From Methylophaga sp. (GTDB lineage Bacteria > Pseudomonadota > Gammaproteobacteria > Nitrosococcales > Methylophagaceae): 19,700 nt of DNA. The position numbers were made by a program, and so were the translations under genes. The notes under the pieces were generated by a model. That model saw only the letters and a program-made list of their open reading frames with translations. It was not told the origin of the DNA and did no database searches. The stretch spans positions 1 through 19,700 of the forward strand of contig NZ_JAUSCC010000010.1 in assembly GCF_030651745.1 (NCBI RefSeq), written 5' to 3'. Of the stretch, positions 14,594 through 19,700 are shown piece after piece (position 1 is the stretch's first letter; each line of letters opens with the position of its first letter).

Positions 14594-15624
14594 GGAGATG
14601 GAATAGTATTCAGTACACCACTTATCAGCTCTTCGATAATGGCTTCACCGTTATAGTTGTATACAGGATTGATAAAAATACGATGTTTGCTGATAGCACG
14701 TATAACGGCATGAAAATCTTCGGGAGTTACATTGTTGCGTTGTTTCAGCCAGGCATGTGCTCTGGCACTACGAGCTAAATAACTTATGCCGCGCGGCCCC
14801 ATACCGCCTAATACTAATTTTTCAGTATCGATATCACTTATCTGAATGTCGTAATCCTGTGGTCGGCGAAGCGCCTGACACAGGTGATAAGCATAATCCT
14901 GAACGGCATCGCTGGCATGGATCTGCGATTGAATTGCCATAGCAATATCATTTAATTGATTAAACGGTAAAACTGCTTTATCAGCACTATCCACCAATTT
15001 ATCAGCATCGTAATAGCGGGTATTGAACATCAGTTCTTTGAGTTGAGCTTCTGCTTTGGGTTGTTTTATATGCAGTTCCATCATAAAACGATCGCGAGCA
15101 GCGGCGGGTAACTCAAAGGTTTCATCTTTTTCAATCCGGTTTCGATCAGCAAAGACTTGCAGATGCGGAAAATGAAACGTTTTGTTAAAAGCAGTGACAC
15201 TGCGTTCTGCCATCACGCGAAGCAATAGAGAATGCACTTGAGGTCTGGCACGGTTTATTTCGTTAAAGAAAAAGATGGATAAATCTTCACCATGTTTCAG
15301 TAACGGACCTTCACTTACCGCGGGTTTACCATCACTGGAAATATGCGTGTAATACACCAAATCATGAGGCATTAAATCTATGGTGCCCTCAATACGCTCA
15401 AAATCTCCACCCAGGCTCTCGGCTGCTGCTCTTAACAAGGTGGTTTTACCTACGCCCACATCACCTTCAAGCAGAATATGACCCCGACAGAATATTGCTA
15501 ACACCATCAGTTCAATGATGTCTTCCTGTCCTAAAATGGTCTGATTAATATTGTTTTGTAGAGTGACGGCTTGTTGATGCCAATCGTTTAGATAGTTATC
15601 AGAATGTTTAGCAGCGTTGCTCAT
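14590..15624 (-). CDS. mxaR: MxaR, MoxR-type AAA+ ATPase
   Basis: This 344-residue cytoplasmic AAA+ ATPase of the MoxR family is thought to act as a chaperone-like motor in methanol dehydrogenase maturation. The Walker A motif GDVGVGKTT is at 54-62. The Walker B region reads SIFFFNEINRARPQ (about 116-129), where the usual Asp of the DEIN motif is Asn (codon AAC at 15262-15264). A sensor-1-like segment FADRNR, the ELPAAARDRF segment typical of MoxR proteins, and the C-terminal lid (GPRGISYLARSARAHAWL) follow. The ribosome binding site is weak (AGG about nine bases upstream). The gene sits just behind an intrinsic-terminator-like hairpin, which suggests lower expression than mxaFJGI. Confidence 0.94.
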   Translation of the reverse strand: MSNAAKHSDNYLNDWHQQAVTLQNNINQTILGQEDIIELMVLAIFCRGHILLEGDVGVGKTTLLRAAAESLGGDFERIEGTIDLMPHDLVYYTHISSDGKPAVSEGPLLKHGEDLSIFFFNEINRARPQVHSLLLRVMAERSVTAFNKTFHFPHLQVFADRNRIEKDETFELPAAARDRFMMELHIKQPKAEAQLKELMFNTRYYDADKLVDSADKAVLPFNQLNDIAMAIQSQIHASDAVQDYAYHLCQALRRPQDYDIQISDIDTEKLVLGGMGPRGISYLARSARAHAWLKQRNNVTPEDFHAVIRAISKHRIFINPVYNYNGEAIIEELISGVLNTIPSP

Positions 15625-15655
15625 GATTTTTTGCCTGGACAGACGGTGGTACGAA

Positions 15656-15691
15656 TTAATAAAAAGAGGCCAGTCGTTACCAACTGGCCTC
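15656..15691 (-). terminator. Intrinsic terminator/attenuator between mxaI and mxaR
   Basis: Read on the minus strand, GAGGCCAGT (15691-15683) and ACTGGCCTC (15674-15666) form a perfect 9-bp GC-rich stem with an 8-base loop. It is followed at once by TTTTTATTAAT. It begins 16 bases after the mxaI stop and ends about 30 bases before the mxaR start. This is a canonical rho-independent terminator and would cut off most transcripts after mxaI. Confidence 0.85.
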
Positions 15692-15706
15692 AGCTTGGGT
15701 TTTGGC

Positions 15707-15985
15707 TTAGTAAGACCACTTACCCGTTTGTTTAAAGTTTTCTACACGCTTAGCATTACGTGCTTCCATCGCTTCCATTGCACTGGTTTGTTTGTCCAGT
15801 TCAGTTTGGCTATGTTTAGGATCAAATTTAGATCCTTTGATTTTTGCAGGAAATCCTGGTTTAGCTTCCCAGCATTTGCCTGGCTCTTGGCATTTTGTAC
15901 CATCGTAAGCCATTGCTGATGACATGCCGAAGGTTAACAAGATTGCTGTCGCGCCAGTTACGGCTAATGTTTTAATTTTCTTCAT
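15707..15985 (-). CDS. mxaI: MxaI, methanol dehydrogenase small (beta) subunit
   Basis: This 92-residue precursor gives a lysine-rich subunit of about 66 residues that wraps around MxaF in the alpha2-beta2 enzyme. The signal peptide occupies residues 1-26 (hydrophobic TLAVTGATAILLTFGM, cleavage after AMA before YDG). The mature protein starts YDGTKCQEPGKCW, with the family's conserved disulfide pair of cysteines, then PGFPAKIKGSKFDPKH and a long charged helix. The start has an AGGAG six bases upstream. The subunit has no known catalytic role and is specific to MxaF-type, calcium-dependent enzymes. It is preceded by an 11-bp stem inverted repeat and followed by a terminator hairpin, so the mature mRNA may be separately stable. 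Confidence 0.97.
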   Translation of the reverse strand: MKKIKTLAVTGATAILLTFGMSSAMAYDGTKCQEPGKCWEAKPGFPAKIKGSKFDPKHSQTELDKQTSAMEAMEARNAKRVENFKQTGKWSY

Positions 15986-16020
15986 ATTTCTCTCCTTTTG
16001 GTTTTTTACAACATAATGTT

Positions 16021-16062
16021 TGATAGCGTGGTTGCCCTGAGCTGGCTAAGGCCACGCTATCA
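16021..16062. repeat. 11-bp stem inverted repeat between mxaG and mxaI
   Basis: TGATAGCGTGG (16021-16031) and CCACGCTATCA (16052-16062) are perfect inverse complements around a 20-base loop. No U-tract follows on either strand. It lies in the 120-bp gap between mxaG and mxaI and most likely forms an mRNA hairpin that stabilises the upstream transcript or guides processing. Confidence 0.7.
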
Positions 16063-16105
16063 ATCACTAATCTTTAAAATTTGTCTTGAGACACATTTAA
16101 TTTCA

Positions 16106-16690
16106 TTAATGTGTTTTATTAAAATTGTCTAAAGCTTCTCTGAACTCGGGTGGCATTTCAGCAGGAACCAACTTGGCACGTTCCTCTTCAGGTAACCACA
16201 ATGCTTTTTCGGGTTCATCCCAATAGACACTGCGAACGTATGCCATAACATGCAGAATCTCATCGATGCTTAGGTTGTTACGTTGCGGTCCCATCATCGC
16301 CCGAGCACCGTCATAAATGATTTCAAAGAAACCTTTGTCATAACGACCCGCAGGATATGTCCAATAAGCATCGCCTAAAGCTGGTCCCAACTTGCCTTCA
16401 ACGTGATGACCATGACAACCTGAACAAGCGGTCATATAAAGGTCTTGGCCGATAGTGATGGCTTCTTCATCCTGATTGTAAAGATTTTCTGCTGTTTCCA
16501 TAAAATGTTTTACGGCTTCAGTTTCTTCACCTTTTTTACCAAATGAAAAATCAATCACATCACCTGTTGTGGCATTGCGAAATGTGACTTGGGCTTCTGC
16601 AGTCATAGGTGTCAAGCTGACGGCAGTAATCATCGATAAACCCAGCAGGCAAGCTGCTTTACTGGTTAAACTTGTTACATTTTTAATCAT
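16106..16690 (-). CDS. mxaG: MxaG, cytochrome cL, electron acceptor of methanol dehydrogenase
   Basis: This 194-residue precursor gives a periplasmic c-type cytochrome that takes electrons directly from PQQ in methanol dehydrogenase. The signal peptide runs to about residue 33 (cleavage after AEA, before QVTF). The single haem site CSGCH is at 89-93, with a likely methionine sixth ligand in ARAMMGPQ (about 119-126). GLxxGPALGDAYWTYP-type and GRYDKGFFEIIYDG segments are typical of cytochrome cL. I prefer the ATG at 16690 because the signal peptide begins there and an ACAGGA lies upstream, though spacing is long (about 13). An in-frame ATG at 16729 has no ribosome binding site. It follows mxaJ by 48 bp. 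Confidence 0.95.
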   Translation of the reverse strand: MIKNVTSLTSKAACLLGLSMITAVSLTPMTAEAQVTFRNATTGDVIDFSFGKKGEETEAVKHFMETAENLYNQDEEAITIGQDLYMTACSGCHGHHVEGKLGPALGDAYWTYPAGRYDKGFFEIIYDGARAMMGPQRNNLSIDEILHVMAYVRSVYWDEPEKALWLPEEERAKLVPAEMPPEFREALDNFNKTH

Positions 16691-16738
16691 AGTGTTTAAG
16701 TAGTCCTGTTGAATTAAAAGAGACTGCATGACAAAGCA

Positions 16739-17608
16739 TCAAAGCAGTGGAATCCCTTCTTTTTTAAGGATGGCTTCTATCTTTGGTGCTGCAGCTGCCA
16801 ACCCTTTGTTTATTGCTTCAAGTAAAGCCTTGTCATCTTCACGAACGGCTACAGATTGATCGTAATGTTGAACAATGCCTTCACCGTTTTTAAGCTCGCC
16901 AAATTCTGGTGATAAAACCATTTCTAATGGCGTGCTCGAATCACGAACGTATCGAGCCACTTCGGGTGCCCAGAGATGAGCAATATCACCATTACCTGAT
17001 GTGACTTCGCCGATTAATTTGGTCGGTTCAAGACGAACGTATTTATTACGTGGGGATTTGTAGCCAGATAATGATTTTGTGTAGTTGAAGTTACCTTCAA
17101 ATTTTCCGACTTCCCGTAACATAACTTCAGAGGGGCTGCCAGGAATTACCACAAAGCGATTGAGTTTTTGAATATCAGGACTATCCCAGTCACTGATTTC
17201 AAGATTTTTATCGGCACGGTAAACAAAAACGTAGCCCGATTTATAGTACGGTTTGCTGGTCGCAACGCGTGGGTCATCGCTATCTACACCCATAACCACA
17301 TCGCATTCTTTTCTTAATAAATGTTCTGTTACCAGAAAAATCGCTGCCTTATCTGACCAGACAAACTCCAGAGGCATATCCATACTTTCTGCGAGAACCT
17401 TGGCGATTTCATTTTCAAAACCTTGCTGTTGCGTGTTTGAATAAGGCATTTCATTGCCTGCCGCACAGACTTTCAGTGTTTTTGGTAAAGCGTTGTTTGC
17501 TTGAGCTGGGCTCAGCACAGTGAACAGTGAAGCCATAAGCAGGCTGCAATGAGTTAATAATTTTGTGCTGCCCACTTTCTTTTTGGTTTGTATTTTATTG
17601 TTAAGCAT
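16739..17608 (-). CDS. mxaJ: MxaJ, periplasmic solute-binding-like protein of the methanol dehydrogenase system
   Basis: This 289-residue exported protein of the family-3 solute-binding fold is always encoded between mxaF and mxaG and is required for making active methanol dehydrogenase in known methylotrophs. The signal peptide spans about residues 1-38 (hydrophobic LLTHCSLLMASLFTVL, cleavage after AQA). The mature part starts TLKVCAAGNEMPYSN, then GFENEIAKVLAES, DVVMGVDSDDPRVATSKPYYKSGYVFVYR and WAPEVARYV, all typical of MxaJ. It is thought to interact with MxaF and help assembly rather than import a solute. GAGAG eight bases upstream supports the start. It is separated from mxaF by a 105-bp gap holding a strong hairpin. 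Confidence 0.95.
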   Translation of the reverse strand: MLNNKIQTKKKVGSTKLLTHCSLLMASLFTVLSPAQANNALPKTLKVCAAGNEMPYSNTQQQGFENEIAKVLAESMDMPLEFVWSDKAAIFLVTEHLLRKECDVVMGVDSDDPRVATSKPYYKSGYVFVYRADKNLEISDWDSPDIQKLNRFVVIPGSPSEVMLREVGKFEGNFNYTKSLSGYKSPRNKYVRLEPTKLIGEVTSGNGDIAHLWAPEVARYVRDSSTPLEMVLSPEFGELKNGEGIVQHYDQSVAVREDDKALLEAINKGLAAAAPKIEAILKKEGIPLL

Positions 17609-17627
17609 GTCTTACACTCTCAGAAGT

Positions 17628-17658
17628 GGCTGGCAACACAATCGTTGTGTTGCCAGCC
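17628..17658. repeat. 14-bp stem hairpin between mxaF and mxaJ
   Basis: GGCTGGCAACACAA (17628-17641) and TTGTGTTGCCAGCC (17645-17658) are perfect inverse complements around a 3-base loop. No U-tract follows on the minus strand (the next bases are ACTTCTGAGAG), so it is not a classic terminator. A second, AU-rich 7-bp stem (17674-17680 with 17694-17700) lies between it and the mxaF stop. An mRNA 3'-end protecting hairpin for mxaF is the likely role. Confidence 0.75.
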
Positions 17659-17713
17659 GGATTGAATACAACGATATAACTCGATATAGCCAAGTTATAT
17701 TGAGAATCGGTGA

Positions 17714-19600
17714 TTACATTTCGTATTCACCAACGCTCAAGTCGTCGTAAGGTCCTTTACCATCCAGAGCAAAGACCATCAGACCACCACCCATTTGAGT
17801 GTTACGTGCCAGTTCTTTGAAGGCACCTACAGCACCCAGACCAGCAGATGGATCGTTCAAGTCAAATACCAGACCAACAGCAGGCCAACCACCTACACCG
17901 TAGTTAATAGCAACATATTGAATGCCGTTATTGGTGTAAGTCATTGGATGACCGATAGCGCCTGAAGGAAGTTTGAATTTCCACAGCAGATCACCGTTGT
18001 CTGCATCACGAGCTTTGATGAAGCCATCAAGTGTGCCGTAGAATACCAAGCCACCAGCTGTTGCCATGGTGCCACCCCAGATTGAGAATTTTTCCATTTT
18101 TTCCCAAGCGAACTCACCAGTAATGGCGTTGTAAGCTTTAACCTGGCCAGAACCAATACCACGTTGACGATCACCTTTAGGTCCAGGGTAACTCCATACG
18201 TTTGCACCTACGAAGAACTGACCTGCACGGTAAGGCAGCATGAACGGTTCCCAATCCATACACAGATGGTTCAGACCGAGATAGAATAATTTTCTTTCTG
18301 GATCATATGAGTCCATACCTTGGTTGTGGAAACCCATGGCTGAAGGACAAATATCACGTGAACGGTGACCCATTCTGGTGCTGAACTCTGGGTCACGAAT
18401 TGGCAGACCTGTTTCCAGATCAACTTTTTTCACCCAGTTTGCAGTGTCATCCATTTTGTCTGCAGAAACTAAATCACCTGTTTCACGATCCAGCGTATAG
18501 ATAATGCCGTTACGATCAGGGTGAGTCAGCAATTTACGCATTTTGCCTTTTTTGTCTTTTTGCTCAGAAAGCATCATGACGTTAACGCCAGCGTAGTCCC
18601 ATTCATCATGTGGTGTTTTTTGGTAACCGAATTTAGCTAAACCGGTATCCGCATCACGACCCCAGATAGTCATGGTCCATTTGTTGTCGCCTGGACGCAT
18701 GGTTTCGTTCCAAGGAGCAGGGTTACCTGAACCGTAATAGAACATTTCTAGATCAGGATCGTATGCATACCAGCCCCAGTTAGTACCACCACCAATTTTC
18801 CAGGCTTCATCTTCCCAGGTTTTCAGACCCAGATCTTTTTGGCCGTAATGTGGGTTAGCACTGTTGAAATCTTTAGCCAAACCGATTTCATCATCAGGAC
18901 CAGTTGCATACCAACGCCAGACCATTTCACCAGTGTGGATATCAAATGCAGTAACGTAACCACGCACACCGAGTTCAGCACCAGAAGAACCTTGAATAAC
19001 CAAGTCTTTAACAACAAATGGTGCTTGTGTTTGAGTTTGACCAACACTGATATCACCATTTTCAACTTGCCAATGAACCGCACCTGTTTCAGCATTCAAT
19101 GCTACGACATGGCCATCCAATTGGCTTTTCAAGATCATTGCAGGTGTTTTGTCGTCGCCAGGCCAATAAGCCAAACCACGGTTAACCACGTCACAACACG
19201 CTACTGCACGAGCAGCAGGATCTTGTTTTGGTTTATGTTCCCAGACGATAGTGCCAGGATCTTTTAAGTTGATTGCAAAGGTATTGTTTGGGAATGGTGA
19301 GTGAATGTACATCATGTCACCAATAACCAGAGGAGCACCTTCATGACCACTTAAAACACCTGTGGAGAAAGTCCAAGATGGCGCCAATTTACTGACGTTC
19401 TTTTTATTGATTTGTTTTGAAGAACTGTAGTGATCAGCAGAATAGTTTTTACCCTGCATAACCCAGTTAGCTTCATCCTTTTGAAGTTCAACCAGCTTGT
19501 CATTGGCGAATGCAACGCCTACTGTCATCATGCCGATGACAGAGCTGACCAATGCAGCTGAACCGGTTTTTGTTAACCGGCTTAGTTTTTTCTCTCTCAT
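17714..19600 (-). CDS. mxaF: MxaF, methanol dehydrogenase large (alpha) subunit, PQQ/calcium type
   Basis: This 628-residue precursor of the periplasmic quinoprotein oxidises methanol to formaldehyde. The signal peptide is residues 1-32 (cleavage after VAFA, before NDKLVELQ). With that cleavage the active-site residues fall exactly on the Methylobacterium numbering: the vicinal disulfide C103-C104 ([10 protein letters not shown]), Glu177 and Asn261 (calcium ligands) and catalytic Asp303 (precursor residues 135-136, 209, 293 and 335). The residue two after Asp303 is Ala (DEWDYAGVN), not the Asp of lanthanide-dependent XoxF, so this is the calcium form. Repeated tryptophan-docking motifs of the eight-bladed propeller are present throughout. 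AGGAGG lies four bases before the ATG. It is first in the operon, with its promoter mostly outside the window. Confidence 0.98.
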   Translation of the reverse strand: MREKKLSRLTKTGSAALVSSVIGMMTVGVAFANDKLVELQKDEANWVMQGKNYSADHYSSSKQINKKNVSKLAPSWTFSTGVLSGHEGAPLVIGDMMYIHSPFPNNTFAINLKDPGTIVWEHKPKQDPAARAVACCDVVNRGLAYWPGDDKTPAMILKSQLDGHVVALNAETGAVHWQVENGDISVGQTQTQAPFVVKDLVIQGSSGAELGVRGYVTAFDIHTGEMVWRWYATGPDDEIGLAKDFNSANPHYGQKDLGLKTWEDEAWKIGGGTNWGWYAYDPDLEMFYYGSGNPAPWNETMRPGDNKWTMTIWGRDADTGLAKFGYQKTPHDEWDYAGVNVMMLSEQKDKKGKMRKLLTHPDRNGIIYTLDRETGDLVSADKMDDTANWVKKVDLETGLPIRDPEFSTRMGHRSRDICPSAMGFHNQGMDSYDPERKLFYLGLNHLCMDWEPFMLPYRAGQFFVGANVWSYPGPKGDRQRGIGSGQVKAYNAITGEFAWEKMEKFSIWGGTMATAGGLVFYGTLDGFIKARDADNGDLLWKFKLPSGAIGHPMTYTNNGIQYVAINYGVGGWPAVGLVFDLNDPSAGLGAVGAFKELARNTQMGGGLMVFALDGKGPYDDLSVGEYEM

Positions 19601-19676
19601 ATATCCTCCTATTTTAACTGGATGTCAGCTTGCGCTGACCCTGTGTCTCAGCACACATTCGAAAATGCGGCTGTGC
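19601..19676 (-). promoter_or_regulatory. Structured 5' leader of mxaF with strong ribosome binding site
   Basis: AGGAGG (complement at 19605-19610) lies next to the mxaF start. Upstream are a GTCAGC/GCTGAC 6-bp stem with a 4-base loop (19624-19639) and a second hairpin with GCACA (19651-19655) pairing TGTGC (19672-19676) around CATT/AATG with a CGAA-type loop. The leader could affect mxaF mRNA stability. The promoter itself was not identified and is probably beyond 19700 or in the last 25 bases. Confidence 0.4.
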
Positions 19677-19700
19677 ACCGGTGATATCATCAGTTTTTAA

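Noticed and set aside
16739..17608. Considering the mxaJ product as an ordinary amino-acid ABC-transporter binding protein
   Set aside because: It has the family-3 fold, but no permease or ATPase gene is nearby, and its position between mxaF and mxaG plus its sequence style identify it as MxaJ.
18839..19267. 142-residue open frame on the plus strand inside mxaF
   Set aside because: Antisense to the highly conserved mxaF coding sequence, with no ribosome binding site or recognisable protein. It is a shadow of mxaF codon bias.
17714..19600. Considering the large subunit as lanthanide-type XoxF
   Set aside because: Ala, not Asp, follows two residues after the catalytic Asp, and mxaI and mxaG are in the same operon.
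1..19700. Search for mobile elements, CRISPR arrays or phage/defence islands
   Set aside because: No transposase, integrase, long terminal repeats or regularly spaced repeats were seen. The only regular repeat is the 60-bp coding repeat at 4175-4354.

Overview
The window looks like chromosomal DNA of a methylotrophic gammaproteobacterium, most likely Methylophaga or a close relative. This rests on a complete Ca-type methanol dehydrogenase (mxa) cluster together with gammaproteobacterial housekeeping genes (an E. coli-like pldA, mscL, an elongator tRNA-Met) in moderately AT-rich DNA. The genus is inferred from gene content and protein style, not from a database search.

Left part (1-5900), ordinary chromosome. 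The 3' end of outer-membrane phospholipase A (pldA) is followed by tRNA-Met(CAT) with a good sigma70-type promoter. A minus-strand MscS-family channel comes next, then a 400-bp gene-free stretch. Two small plus-strand genes follow: a secreted protein of unknown function and an HExxH putative metalloprotein. They converge on two minus-strand genes: a periplasmic protein with a DxNxDG calcium-loop motif and a membrane-anchored protein whose C-terminal tail carries three exact 20-residue-period RK(D/E)P repeats. The mscL channel gene is divergent from these.

Middle (5912-10156), a minus-strand sensor protein of about 1414 residues. It has two different periplasmic substrate-binding domains in tandem (NMT1/THI5-like, then family-3 SBP), one transmembrane helix, two PAS-like domains, GGDEF and EAL domains with intact motifs, and an unassigned C-terminal helical extension. 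It lies immediately downstream of mxaL in the same direction.

Right part (10266-19600), the methanol oxidation operon, all on the minus strand and in the classic order mxaF-J-G-I-R-S-A-C-K-L. MxaF and MxaI form the periplasmic PQQ methanol dehydrogenase. MxaG is cytochrome cL, the electron acceptor, and MxaJ is the associated solute-binding-like protein. MxaR/S/A/C/K/L form a membrane-associated AAA+/VWA maturation set; in known systems MxaA, K and L are needed for calcium insertion. The abundant structural genes mxaFJGI are separated from the maturation genes by an intrinsic-terminator-like hairpin. Strong hairpins also lie between mxaF/mxaJ and mxaG/mxaI. The maturation genes are instead linked by ATGA overlaps. 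The mxaD/E/H/B genes that follow mxaL in Methylobacterium are not present here. I found no mobile elements, CRISPR arrays, phage genes or rRNA.
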